Assembly (NCBI GenBank): GCA_021156165.1
Contig: JAJNBM010000011.1
Location: forward strand, 1-34,201
DNA: 34,201 bases
Reading direction: 5' to 3'
From: Gammaproteobacteria bacterium
GTDB lineage: Bacteria; Pseudomonadota; Gammaproteobacteria; UBA1113
Positions 8,500 through 16,291 of this stretch are shown in pieces (position 1 is the stretch's first letter; each line of letters begins with the position of its first letter). The notes beneath the pieces were generated by a model that saw only the letters and a list, made by a program, of their open reading frames with translations, was not told the DNA's origin and did no database searches. The position numbers and the translations under genes were made by a program.

Positions 8500-8561
8500 T
8501 CGGAGGGGCAGGCCCCCGTGCCTGCCCAAAAAGGGCGGCCACAGGGGGGCCGCCCCTACGA
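8500..8561. repeat. Paired REP-like palindromes, head to head (BIME-like), lpdA-dusA gap
   Basis: Two GC-rich hairpins in opposite orientation. The first reads GGAG then GGGCAGGC-CCCCGT-GCCTGCCC; after AAAAA, the second reads GGGCGGCC-ACAGGG-GGCCGCCC then CTAC (that is, GTAG on the other strand). The arrangement, loops and tags match the pair at 27354-27414. A tetranucleotide GTAG/GGAG 5' to a GC-rich stem is the layout recognised by REP-associated tyrosine transposases in enterobacteria (established knowledge); no such transposase gene is in this window. The position just behind lpdA would also stabilise or end its message. Confidence 0.8.
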
Positions 8562-8603
8562 AGAATCGATTGAAATCGGAGAGCCATCATCATAATAAAC
8601 CCT

Positions 8604-9548
8604 ATGCTTTCTATCGCACCCATGATGGATTATACCGATAGACATTATCGGTATTTGATGCGCCTATTGTGTCCTCATGTATTATTGTATACAGAAATGG
8701 TGACGGCGATGGCACTCGTGCACGGTGATGTAGAACATTTGCTGGCTTTCCATAAGGCGGAACATCCGTTGGTATTGCAGTTGGGTGGTTCCGATCCGCT
8801 GTTATTAGCACAAGCAACACGATTGGCTGCCGAATACGGCTACGATGCGGTGAATTTAAATGTAGGCTGCCCTAGTCCTAGGGTGCAAGAAGGACGCTTT
8901 GGCGCGTGTTTAATGGCAGAGCCTAATCTCGTAGCGGAATGTATTACAGCCATGCAAGAAGCCAGCTCTTTGTCCGTTACCGTTAAAACCCGCTTAGGCA
9001 TAGGTCGTGCCGAGGTAGCTGAATTACTGTATCCACTGATTGAAAAGTTGGCGGCGGCTAAGGTAAATACCTTCATTATTCATGCGCGCAATGCCTGGTT
9101 AGAAGGTTTAAGTCCTAAGGAAAACCGCACTGTGCCACCTTTAAACTACGATGCCGTCTATCAACTGCAACGAGATTTTCCTGAATTGTGTTTTGTATTG
9201 AACGGCGGTGTAGAACGTTTAGAGGATATTGTACATTTGGCGACGCAATTTAGCGGTGTCATGATAGGGCGTGCTGCGTATCACCATCCTTATCTTATCG
9301 CTCAAGCGGAACGCACTTTATATCCAACGAGTATTCCCTTACCCAATCGCTCTGAAATTGTCCGTCTTTATTATCATTACGCCAGCGAACAATTAGCCAA
9401 CGGTTCACGTCTTTATCCTTTATTAAAACCTTTGTTAGGTTTATTTTTAGGTGAGCCTAAAGGCCGCCTGTGGCGGCGGCTCTTAAGCGGAGCAGGGCAG
9501 GATAATCTAAAAATCATTTTGCAGGCATTGGAACAAGTGATAGCTTAA
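8604..9548 (+). CDS. dusA: tRNA-dihydrouridine(20/20a) synthase DusA
   Basis: An FMN enzyme that reduces uridines 20/20a of tRNA to dihydrouridine. The N terminus IAPMMDYTDRHYRYLMR, the NLNVGCPSPRVQEGRFGACLM block with catalytic Cys102, VKTRLGIG near 129, HARNAWLEGLSPKENR near 155 and GVMIGRAAYHHPY near 228 are diagnostic of the DusA branch. The 314-residue length is normal. ATG 8604 fits the family's N terminus, but its only ribosome-site-like motif, GGAG at 8578-8581, is 22 bases upstream, so initiation may be weak. Its stop overlaps the stop of the convergent transpeptidase gene. Confidence 0.95.
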   Translation: MLSIAPMMDYTDRHYRYLMRLLCPHVLLYTEMVTAMALVHGDVEHLLAFHKAEHPLVLQLGGSDPLLLAQATRLAAEYGYDAVNLNVGCPSPRVQEGRFGACLMAEPNLVAECITAMQEASSLSVTVKTRLGIGRAEVAELLYPLIEKLAAAKVNTFIIHARNAWLEGLSPKENRTVPPLNYDAVYQLQRDFPELCFVLNGGVERLEDIVHLATQFSGVMIGRAAYHHPYLIAQAERTLYPTSIPLPNRSEIVRLYYHYASEQLANGSRLYPLLKPLLGLFLGEPKGRLWRRLLSGAGQDNLKIILQALEQVIA

Positions 9549-10282
9549 TAGGGTTTAATAATCACTTGTGTACTACCTACATTCACAAATTGTGTATTTA
9601 ACCATTTTGCATCGTCCTTGTAGAGCCGTACACAGCCATGGCTAGCATTATATCCCGGCACGGTGGGTGAACCATGCAGCGCGAATCCTTTGTGGAAAAA
9701 CATGCAATAGGGCATGGGTGCGCCACCTTTGCCCAGCGGATATTTTGTAGATTTACAACCTGCACCTTGTTTAGTGTAAATGGTATAGGTACCGGTAATA
9801 GTATGGCAGCGGCGCTTTACATCGCTGCAATAATTTTGTCCTGCCGAAATCGGCCCCCAGTGTACCAGCGTGCCATCAGTATCATATGCGCCAAAGGCTA
9901 AAAGTTTGGGGTCTACAATAATAGTATTCTGATTAGGGGTAGCAATCGTTACAGGGAAAGGTGAAATATCCAATAAACTGGTATTCGCTAAATTGTCTGG
10001 CACGGCAATCCGCATGCCTGGATATAAGGAGGTCCCCATGCGATTCAAACGTTGTACTACTTCTCGATCATATTTATCTGGAAATAAAGACACCCAGTTT
10101 TGATCGCGTTTCACCGTAATGCAGGTATAGCCGGGTTCCTTACATAATGTTTGGCTATATCGCTGACTGGCTGCCGCTATAGGCTGTGCCCACAGCAGTA
10201 ACGCCGCGCCTACAAGCAGACTCCCTATGATCTTGGCAACATGAAAGCGCCAAGTTGAAAAACATATATTGTTATTGTCCAT
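9545..10282 (-). CDS. Secreted L,D-transpeptidase (YkuD domain)
   Basis: A periplasmic enzyme that would make L,D cross-links in peptidoglycan or attach proteins to it. A positively charged start and hydrophobic stretch IIGSLLVGAALLLWAQPIAA (residues 19-38) form a signal peptide ending near Ala36-Ala-Ala38. Residues about 53-95 resemble a LysM-like wall-binding module (YTCITVKRDQNW ... LYPGMRIAVPDN). The YkuD domain follows (about 107-245), with the catalytic signature His203 (HGSPTVPG), then SHGCVRL with His215 and Cys217. The ATG has a good AGAGG ribosome site on the minus strand. It reads away from ndk, with divergent regulatory space between 10283 and 10460. Which of the several YkuD paralogues it is cannot be settled here. 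Confidence 0.9.
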   Translation of the reverse strand: MDNNNICFSTWRFHVAKIIGSLLVGAALLLWAQPIAAASQRYSQTLCKEPGYTCITVKRDQNWVSLFPDKYDREVVQRLNRMGTSLYPGMRIAVPDNLANTSLLDISPFPVTIATPNQNTIIVDPKLLAFGAYDTDGTLVHWGPISAGQNYCSDVKRRCHTITGTYTIYTKQGAGCKSTKYPLGKGGAPMPYCMFFHKGFALHGSPTVPGYNASHGCVRLYKDDAKWLNTQFVNVGSTQVIIKPY

Positions 10283-10391
10283 AATTTACCTCTCACCCTC
10301 AACTATAGTACAAAAAGCAGCCAAGGCAAGCGAGCGGCAGTCTTTATTCTTAATATTATAATAATATAATTATTTTATATATTTTATGTGC

Positions 10392-10421
10392 CTGGCATTT
10401 TCCTGCACATTTAGATATAAT
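10392..10421 (+). promoter_or_regulatory. putative sigma70 promoter for ndk
   Basis: A perfect TATAAT lies at 10416-10421, with CTGGCA at 10392-10397 (4 of 6 to TTGACA) 18 bases upstream. The ndk start is 39 bases beyond the -10. The DNA upstream (about 10350-10385) is very AT-rich, which could act as an UP-type element. Confidence 0.55.
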
Positions 10422-10460
10422 GCTGCCCTTGTCGTTATTTTTTAAATTGAGAGGAAAATC

Positions 10461-10883
10461 ATGTCCATAGAAAGAACATTGTCTATTATCAAGCCGGATG
10501 CGGTACGTAAAAACGTTATTGGTCAAATATTGTCCAAATTTGAAGGTAACGGCTTAAAAGTAGTGGCTATTAAGATGAAACAATTAACCCAAGCCGAGGC
10601 TGAAGCGTTTTATGCCGAGCACAAAGAACGCGGTTTTTTTGGCGATTTAGTGCGTTTTATGATTTCGGGGCCTGTGGTTGTATCCGTGTTGGCCGGTAAC
10701 GGAGCGATTGTAAAAAATCGTGAATTGATGGGTGCAACCGATCCTAAGAAAGCAGAGCCAGGTACGATACGCGCTGATTTTGCTGACAGCATAGATGAAA
10801 ATGCCGTCCATGGTTCAGATTCCCCAGCCGCAGCCACGAGAGAAATTGCTTTCTTTTTTGACGCTGCAGAAATAGCGCATTAA
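10461..10883 (+). CDS. ndk: Nucleoside diphosphate kinase
   Basis: A cytoplasmic enzyme transferring the gamma phosphate from ATP to nucleoside diphosphates through a phospho-histidine. The 140-residue product begins [16 protein letters not shown] and carries the active-site motif NAVHGSDSP with His117. [10 protein letters not shown] near 55 and the [17 protein letters not shown] block near 104 match the bacterial family closely. GAGAGG lies 7-10 bases before the ATG. It opens the conserved cluster ndk-rlmN-pilF-rodZ-hisS-yfgM-bamB-der and ends 11 bases before rlmN. Confidence 0.98.
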   Translation: MSIERTLSIIKPDAVRKNVIGQILSKFEGNGLKVVAIKMKQLTQAEAEAFYAEHKERGFFGDLVRFMISGPVVVSVLAGNGAIVKNRELMGATDPKKAEPGTIRADFADSIDENAVHGSDSPAAATREIAFFFDAAEIAH

Positions 10884-10894
10884 ATAACAAAGCT

Positions 10895-11995
10895 ATGACT
10901 GCGAAAATCAATTTACTGGATTTAGATCGTGCTGCGATGGAGGCTTTTTTTGTAACGCAAAATGAGCCCTCTTATCGTGCCCATCAATTATTACAATGGC
11001 TACATCAATATGGTGTAACCGATTTCGAGGCTATGTCTAATCTCAGTAAAAAATTGCGCCAGAAATTAGCTGAGGTTTCTGAAATTAAACAATTGACCCC
11101 AGCCTTTGACCAAGTAGCTAAAGACGGTACGCACAAGTGGTTACTGCGTTTGGAAGATGGTAATTGCATCGAAACGGTGTATATACCGGAAAGAACGCGC
11201 GGTACTTTGTGCGTGTCATCGCAAGTAGGGTGCATGTTAAATTGCACTTTTTGCTCTACTGCAACGCAGGGTTTTTCGCGCAATTTGACGGTAGGGGAGA
11301 TCATAGGCCAAGTCTTTTTTGCCGTGCGTGCTTTGTCTACCCATAACGGACATCACGATAGAGTGATTACCAATGTGGTGATGATGGGAATGGGCGAGCC
11401 TTTACTCAACTTCGATAATGTTGTTTCTGCTATGTCCTTGATGATGGACGATTTAGCCTATGGTTTAGCGAAACGCCGCGTTACTTTAAGTACTTCTGGC
11501 GTGGTGCCACAAATGATTGAATTAGCGCGCGTGAGTGATGTGGCGCTAGCTGTTTCATTGCATGCACCCAATGATGAGTTGCGCAATGAATTGGTGCCTA
11601 TCAATCGTAAATATCCGTTGGCTGAGTTAATGAAAGCGTGTAAAAACCATTTTCCAGAAGATTCTAAACGTAAAGTGACTTTTGAATACGTGATGTTAAA
11701 AGATGTAAACGACACTCCACAATGTGCAAAGCAGTTAATACGCTTATTAGAAGGTATACCTGCCAAAGTTAATTTAATTCCTTTCAATCCTTTTCCTAAA
11801 ACGAATTACGCTTGTTCCGACGCAGATACCATACATCGTTTCCAAGAAATAGTCATGCGTTCTGGCCTGCAAACCACTGTGCGTAAAACACGCGGCGAAG
11901 ACATAGACGGTGCCTGCGGACAATTAGTCGGTGACTTTAGCGACAGAACACGCCGCAAGGAACGATTCTTGCGTGACAAAGTGGTTGTGGAATAG
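10895..11995 (+). CDS. rlmN: Dual-specificity 23S rRNA (A2503)/tRNA (A37) C2-methyltransferase, radical SAM
   Basis: A radical-SAM enzyme that puts a methyl on C2 of A2503 in 23S rRNA and of A37 in some tRNAs. The iron-sulfur cluster cysteines are Cys113, Cys117 and Cys120 ([13 protein letters not shown]). The two family cysteines used in the mechanism correspond to Cys106 (LCVSSQ) and Cys341 (DIDGACGQL). [13 protein letters not shown] near 164 and [13 protein letters not shown] near 194 are typical. The 366-residue length is usual. No clear ribosome site precedes ATG 10895; with 11 bases after ndk, coupling is likely. Confidence 0.97.
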   Translation: MTAKINLLDLDRAAMEAFFVTQNEPSYRAHQLLQWLHQYGVTDFEAMSNLSKKLRQKLAEVSEIKQLTPAFDQVAKDGTHKWLLRLEDGNCIETVYIPERTRGTLCVSSQVGCMLNCTFCSTATQGFSRNLTVGEIIGQVFFAVRALSTHNGHHDRVITNVVMMGMGEPLLNFDNVVSAMSLMMDDLAYGLAKRRVTLSTSGVVPQMIELARVSDVALAVSLHAPNDELRNELVPINRKYPLAELMKACKNHFPEDSKRKVTFEYVMLKDVNDTPQCAKQLIRLLEGIPAKVNLIPFNPFPKTNYACSDADTIHRFQEIVMRSGLQTTVRKTRGEDIDGACGQLVGDFSDRTRRKERFLRDKVVVE

Positions 11996-12035
11996 AGCTC
12001 TATTTCAATTATAAAGTTTAAGAGAGGTAGATCAT

Positions 12036-12272
12036 ATGTTTTCTAACAAAACTCAACAGAAGCCACCCGTTCCGCGTAGAAGTAAATATAATATTTCTCC
12101 GTCCGGCAGCCTACACCAGAGCAGTACTGTAATAGGAGAAAATAAGACAGAAACTTTAATTAGTTTTGCAATAGGCACACTTTTTGTTACGCCTCAAGGG
12201 GGGCCCTCTACATCAGCGAGTGGATCTGAGCAGAAGGTAATAAACTACGGTACGTTTTCTCTGAGAAAGTAG
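12036..12272 (+). CDS. small hypothetical protein
   Basis: A 78-residue open frame of unknown function. The start is well supported: AGAGAGG at 12021-12027, 8 bases before the ATG. The N-terminal third is basic and proline-containing (KPPVPRRSKYN, residues 9-19), the middle has a short hydrophobic patch (LISFAIGTLFVTP, about 47-59), and the end is Ser/Gly/Lys-rich. There is no signal peptide or recognised domain. It sits between rlmN and pilF in a place normally empty in this conserved cluster. It could be a lineage-specific small protein or a chance frame; the ribosome site is the main argument for reality. Confidence 0.45.
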   Translation: MFSNKTQQKPPVPRRSKYNISPSGSLHQSSTVIGENKTETLISFAIGTLFVTPQGGPSTSASGSEQKVINYGTFSLRK

Positions 12273-12582
12273 CGGTAAATTATTGCGGATCTCTTGCCTC
12301 GCCATACGTTTGCTGGATCCCTTTTTCGCTATAGGTATGTGTTTGCCCAGTTTCCCTCACTCTACTAAGCGATTTAAATAATATCAATGGGGGAGAAATT
12401 CAAGTTTTAGCCTATTCGCCTTATACTCGGCGGGTGATATTCCTTTAGAGATAACTATTTTAACCCTGTTTTATAACCGAATCAACTTCTTATACAATTA
12501 AACATGAATGAGTTCAAATCCAACACAAAAACGGCCGGTTCGAGACCTGTTTTCTTCAACAGTTCTACGGCAGGCTTACTTA

Positions 12583-12619
12583 TAGTCCCAGGCCCGCTCT
12601 TTATTTATACCCGGGACTA
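12583..12619. repeat. inverted repeat just upstream of the pilF -10 box
   Basis: Arms TAGTCCCAGG (12583-12592) and CCCGGGACTA (12610-12619) pair at 9 of 10 positions around a 17-base AT-rich centre. It ends 3 bases before a TATAAT hexamer, so it overlaps the -35 region: it could be an operator, or a hairpin in a transcript from upstream. No T-run follows, so a simple terminator is less likely. Confidence 0.5.
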
Positions 12620-12628
12620 CCGTATAAT
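12600..12628 (+). promoter_or_regulatory. possible promoter for pilF and following genes
   Basis: A perfect TATAAT at 12623-12628 is preceded at 17 bases by a poor -35 match, TTTATT (12600-12605, 3 of 6). It sits 29 bases before the pilF ATG. Confidence 0.3.
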
Positions 12629-12657
12629 GTCGCTTTCAGCTAATTGGCATAGTTATA

Positions 12658-13467
12658 ATGGTAAAAATGAGGGTTATAAGTCGGTATCTAACGGGCGTCA
12701 TGCTCTTGTTGGCGGTGGCGGGGTGCGTACAAGACACGGATGGCCACACTGCGCTTACGAATGACAATGGGATACCATTAAGTACTTTGAGCTATAATCC
12801 CAAAGCAGCGGCCATCAATGCCCAGTTAGGGGTAGGCTATTTGCAGCAAGGGGACATAGAGCGAGCTAAAACTAAGTTGTTGATGGCTCAAAAACAAGAT
12901 CCCCATTCTAGTATAGTGGCAGCCAGCATGGCTTATTATTATGACAAGATTGGGAACGCTAAAGAAGCAGAACAATACTATAAACGCGCCTATTCTTTGG
13001 CCACTGAAAAAGGCGACGCGGCCAATAATTATGGTGTTTTCTTATGCAAGAAAAAAGACTATGCTGCAGCCTATACCTATTTTCAAAAAGCCATTGACGA
13101 TCCCGATTATGTGAGTACGGCGCAAACCTATGAAAATTTAGGCTTGTGCCATTTAGCGCAAAACGATGAAACAGCCGCCAAAGATTATTTTTTAAAGGCG
13201 TTGCGTATCGATCCTAAATTGGCAACTTCACAACTGCAAATGGCTGAGATGAGTGTTAAGGCTAAAGATTGGCAAGGGGCAGAAAATTATTTAATGCAGT
13301 ATACGGCAACAGGAGAACAGTCGCCTGATGCATTGTGGTTGGGCATTCAAACGGCGCAAGCATTGGGGTATGAAGAAAAAGCAATGAATTTAGCACGACA
13401 ATTAAAAACGTTATATCCTAATTCAATCCAATATCATCAATATTTAACAACAAGAGGTGTGGCATGA
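12658..13467 (+). CDS. pilF: Type IV pilus biogenesis/stability lipoprotein PilF (PilW), TPR protein
   Basis: An outer-membrane lipoprotein that in type IV pilus bacteria helps the PilQ secretin assemble. Signal peptide VISRYLTGVMLLLAVAG with lipobox VAGC and lipidated Cys23. Residues 50-265 are tandem TPR helices, for example AQLGVGYLQQGDIERAK, AAS..YYDKIGNAKEAEQYYKRA, NNYGVFLCKKKDYAAAYTYF and ENLGLCHLAQNDETAAKDYF. The 269-residue length matches PilF/PilW, and the place between rlmN and rodZ is canonical in pseudomonads. ATG 12658 has no good ribosome site; ATG 12667 is an alternative that keeps the signal peptide. Its stop overlaps the rodZ start (ATGA). No other pilus gene is in the window. 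Confidence 0.9.
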   Translation: MVKMRVISRYLTGVMLLLAVAGCVQDTDGHTALTNDNGIPLSTLSYNPKAAAINAQLGVGYLQQGDIERAKTKLLMAQKQDPHSSIVAASMAYYYDKIGNAKEAEQYYKRAYSLATEKGDAANNYGVFLCKKKDYAAAYTYFQKAIDDPDYVSTAQTYENLGLCHLAQNDETAAKDYFLKALRIDPKLATSQLQMAEMSVKAKDWQGAENYLMQYTATGEQSPDALWLGIQTAQALGYEEKAMNLARQLKTLYPNSIQYHQYLTTRGVA

Positions 13468-14354
13468 AGGAAATTTCACAGGAACATGCTGGAGTATTTC
13501 CTGATTTAAAACACGATGAAGCGGCAATCACGAGTCCGGGTGCATTATTACGGGATAGGCGTTTGGCATTACAGTTAAACGAGTGGGATATTGCCCGCGA
13601 GATGCGGTTGCAAACGCAATATATCTTAGATCTAGAAGCGGATAATTTTGATGCTTTTTCATCTTTAGCCTTCGTGCGCGGCTATTTACGTGGCTATGCT
13701 AAATTAGTTGGTATTGCTGAAAGAGATGTAATGCAATTATTTAATCAATTGTCATTGCAAGAGAAGGTTACAACCAGTATACCCAAATATATTACTCACG
13801 ACAAAAGTTATGGCGATCGTTATTGGCGCTGGATGGGCTTAGCAGTTGTGGTTTTTATTGTAGTATCTTTAGTGTTATGGTGGCAGAATTCCAATTCTAG
13901 CTTAAAAAGTTTAAGTGGCTCTGTTAATACAACTTTGTCGCAAGTGTCTACGCTACAGCACGCCTTGCAAACCGAAAAAGAAAATATCGCAGCAGCCACA
14001 CCCGATCAAGTAAGCGGCACCTTAGGCGCGAGCGCCGATTTATTAACCAAGGCAACTGCAGCAAGCCCAGCGGCACCTGTAGCTCTTACACCGGCAGCGA
14101 CCTCCGTACAAAATAATATGACAGTCCCTTCTTCAACAGCGGCTACCGTGAGCAGTGTACCTGCAACAACACCCATAGCTACACCTACCATGACGCCTGT
14201 AATAGACACTCCACCAGCGGCAATGGCAAGTAGTAATAATGCTGATGCAACAACATCTGTGGCAAAGCCTCAAACAAAGCATTCGCAATCTAATTTAAGT
14301 AGCGCTCATGCGCCTACAGTAGATGGGCAAGCGCCACGTTTAGGTGAGGATTAA
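13464..14354 (+). CDS. rodZ: RodZ-like cell-shape protein, lacking the usual C-terminal domain
   Basis: A bitopic inner-membrane protein linking MreB to the wall elongation machinery. Residues 25-95 form the HTH_25-type helix-turn-helix (GALLRDRRLALQLNEWDIAR ... LAFVRGYLRGYAKLVG), which in RodZ binds MreB. A transmembrane segment (about 122-140, MGLAVVVFIVVSLVLWW) follows. The rest (141-296) is low-complexity Ala/Thr/Pro/Ser sequence. The periplasmic beta domain (DUF4115) that ends E. coli RodZ (337 residues) is not recognisable. The start overlaps the pilF stop by 4 bases; the stop lies one base before the hisS GTG, whose ribosome site is inside the last rodZ codons. Confidence 0.87.
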   Translation: MKEISQEHAGVFPDLKHDEAAITSPGALLRDRRLALQLNEWDIAREMRLQTQYILDLEADNFDAFSSLAFVRGYLRGYAKLVGIAERDVMQLFNQLSLQEKVTTSIPKYITHDKSYGDRYWRWMGLAVVVFIVVSLVLWWQNSNSSLKSLSGSVNTTLSQVSTLQHALQTEKENIAAATPDQVSGTLGASADLLTKATAASPAAPVALTPAATSVQNNMTVPSSTAATVSSVPATTPIATPTMTPVIDTPPAAMASSNNADATTSVAKPQTKHSQSNLSSAHAPTVDGQAPRLGED

Positions 14355-14355
14355 A

Positions 14356-15660
14356 GTGGAACATATCCAAGCCATACGCGGCATGAATGATGTTCTACCC
14401 AGCGACAGTGCTTTGTGGCGCTATATTGAAAACATCATTCGTCAAACGGTGTATTCATTTGGTTATGATGAAATTCGCACGCCTATTTTAGAAAAAACAG
14501 AATTGTTTAAACGCAATATAGGTGCAGCCACCGATATTGTAGAAAAAGAAATGTATGAATTTAACGATAGAAATGGCGATAGCCTAGCGTTGCGTCCAGA
14601 AGGGACTGCCAGTGCAGTGCGTTTAGGGTTAGAACACGGATTGTTAGCTCAGGGGATACAACGTTGGTGGTATATGGGGCCTATGTACAGACATGAGCGG
14701 CCGCAAAAAGGACGTTACCGTCAATTTTATCAATTAGGCGTAGAAGCTTTTGGCGTCATGAGCGCTGATATAGACTTAGAAATGATTTTATTATCTGAAG
14801 CGCTCTGGCATAATTTATCCTTAAGAGCACCATTGCTATTGCAAATCAATACGCTGGGAACAGCGACTTCCCGCAAGACACACAAAGAAAAGTTGGTGGA
14901 TTATTTAAGTGGATATCATGATGAATTGGATGTAGATAGCCAACGGCGTTTGCACACGAATCCTTTGCGCATTTTAGACAGCAAAGATGAAAAGACGCAG
15001 AAAATTATCCGCGATGCGCCTAAGCTCATCGATTATTTAGACGAGGCTGCTAAAGCGCATTTTGATGCAGTCTGTGCCGGTTTAGATGCCTTGGGTATTG
15101 CTTATCAAATTAATCCTGCTTTGGTGCGCGGCTTGGATTATTATACCCACACAGTATTTGAGTGGGTTAGCAATGAATTGGGCGCGCAAGGAACGGTCTG
15201 TGCCGGGGGCCGCTATGATAGCTTGGTAGAGCAAATGGGTGGAAAGCCTATGCCAGCAGTGGGTTTTGCTTTGGGTCTAGAGCGCCTATTATTGTTGTTG
15301 CAATTGCAGCAAGTAGAAGTGCAGGAGCCTGCAGACATTTATGTAGTAAGCACACCGGGTGCGCCGCGCTTATACGCATTAAAATTAGCTCGAGTGATTC
15401 GAAATCGTCGGAAGAATTTGCGCGTAGTCACAGACTGTAGCGACGCCAGTTTTAAAAACCAATTTAAGAAAGCGGACAAATCCGGTGCCAATATCGCGTT
15501 AATAGTAGGCGAAGACGAATATACTGAAAAAAGTGTGACTATAAAAAATTTGTGTAATCCTGAAGTGGCACAAAAAAGATTAGATGAAGAAACAGTATTA
15601 AATTTTGTAGATGAATATAATAGGAGGGATTATAATGGAAGAATATTACAACGCAGATGA
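14356..15660 (+). CDS. hisS: Histidyl-tRNA synthetase
   Basis: A class II aminoacyl-tRNA synthetase that charges tRNA-His. Beginning with QAIRGMNDVLP, it shows motif 2 (MYRHERPQKGRYRQFYQ), the LRPEGTASAVR block, the histidine-binding motifs LVRGLDYYTHTVFEW and CAGGRYDSLVEQMGG, motif 3 (GFALGLERLLLLL), and a C-terminal anticodon-binding domain from about residue 330. GTG 14356 is preferred because GAGGA (14346-14350) stands 5 bases before it and the family starts here; GTG 14344 would add four residues. The last 26 bases overlap yfgM. The rodZ-hisS junction normally holds ispG, which is missing. Confidence 0.96.
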   Translation: MEHIQAIRGMNDVLPSDSALWRYIENIIRQTVYSFGYDEIRTPILEKTELFKRNIGAATDIVEKEMYEFNDRNGDSLALRPEGTASAVRLGLEHGLLAQGIQRWWYMGPMYRHERPQKGRYRQFYQLGVEAFGVMSADIDLEMILLSEALWHNLSLRAPLLLQINTLGTATSRKTHKEKLVDYLSGYHDELDVDSQRRLHTNPLRILDSKDEKTQKIIRDAPKLIDYLDEAAKAHFDAVCAGLDALGIAYQINPALVRGLDYYTHTVFEWVSNELGAQGTVCAGGRYDSLVEQMGGKPMPAVGFALGLERLLLLLQLQQVEVQEPADIYVVSTPGAPRLYALKLARVIRNRRKNLRVVTDCSDASFKNQFKKADKSGANIALIVGEDEYTEKSVTIKNLCNPEVAQKRLDEETVLNFVDEYNRRDYNGRILQRR

Positions 15661-16291
15661 TCAAGCGCAAGCGGTTAAAGCGTGGTTAAGAAAATATGGT
15701 TTTTCTATAGTCATAGGCCTAGCCTTAGGCATTGCATTATTTTATGCAGTGCAATTTTTTATGACTAAACGGGTTATTGCTTCGGAGAAAGCAGCTGACG
15801 CTTATGTGACCTTATTAAACTCAACCGCTACTGCTAATAATCCACAAACCACGGCGATTGCCGCGGATATTGTTAAAAAGTATCCTAAAACACCCTACGC
15901 CAGCATGGCACAACTTTTTGCGGCACAAATCGCGGTGAATGCTGCGCAATACGACAAGGCAGACACTCAATTACAATGGGTTATAGATCACAGCAAGGTG
16001 AATTCTTTTCGCCAAATTGCACGTATTCGTTTAGCCCGAGTGTTATTGCAGCAACAAAAAATAGGTGAGGCTGAAAGGGTATTAAAAAAAGTAGACGATA
16101 AAACCTATATACCCTTAATTGAAACGATAAAAGGGGACATCTATTTCACGCAAAAACAATATGAAGAAGCAAAAAATGCTTATAAATCGGCATTCAATGG
16201 GGCTAGTCAATTTTCTGGCTTAGCCAGTATGTTGCAAATGAAATTAAGCGCTCCAGAACTGGCGCAAATCACACCCGAAGCGAGAAACTAA
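15635..16291 (+). CDS. yfgM: YfgM-like ancillary SecYEG translocon subunit (TPR membrane protein)
   Basis: A single-pass inner-membrane protein with a periplasmic TPR domain; in E. coli YfgM sits at the Sec translocon with PpiD and helps periplasmic folding. The short cytoplasmic N terminus EEYYNADDQAQAVKAWLRKYG is followed by a membrane segment (about 22-41, FSIVIGLALGIALFYAVQFF) and helical repeats (48-210), including KYPKTPYASMAQLFAAQIA. ATG 15635 follows a strong AGGAGGG at 15622-15628 with a 6-base spacer; earlier in-frame starts are unsupported. The gene begins inside the end of hisS and ends exactly at the bamB ATG, the conserved hisS-yfgM-bamB-der order. Confidence 0.93.
   Translation: MEEYYNADDQAQAVKAWLRKYGFSIVIGLALGIALFYAVQFFMTKRVIASEKAADAYVTLLNSTATANNPQTTAIAADIVKKYPKTPYASMAQLFAAQIAVNAAQYDKADTQLQWVIDHSKVNSFRQIARIRLARVLLQQQKIGEAERVLKKVDDKTYIPLIETIKGDIYFTQKQYEEAKNAYKSAFNGASQFSGLASMLQMKLSAPELAQITPEARN

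Larger units (their letters stand above)
12273..12657. other. 385-base gap upstream of pilF
   Basis: No convincing gene. An open frame starting at 12504 overlaps the pilF start in another frame, lacks a ribosome site, and looks spurious. The gap holds an inverted repeat at 12583-12619 and a TATAAT at 12623-12628 (listed separately), so it probably carries the promoter of the pilF-rodZ-hisS-yfgM-bamB-der run. Confidence 0.6.

Noticed and set aside
12504..12764. An 86-codon open frame upstream of and overlapping pilF on the + strand
   Set aside because: No ribosome site, odd composition, and its second half lies out of frame over the pilF signal-peptide region, which is clearly coding in the other frame.
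14300..14356. A frameshift explaining the missing C-terminal domain of RodZ
   Set aside because: hisS begins one base after the rodZ stop, leaving no room for the missing domain in any frame.
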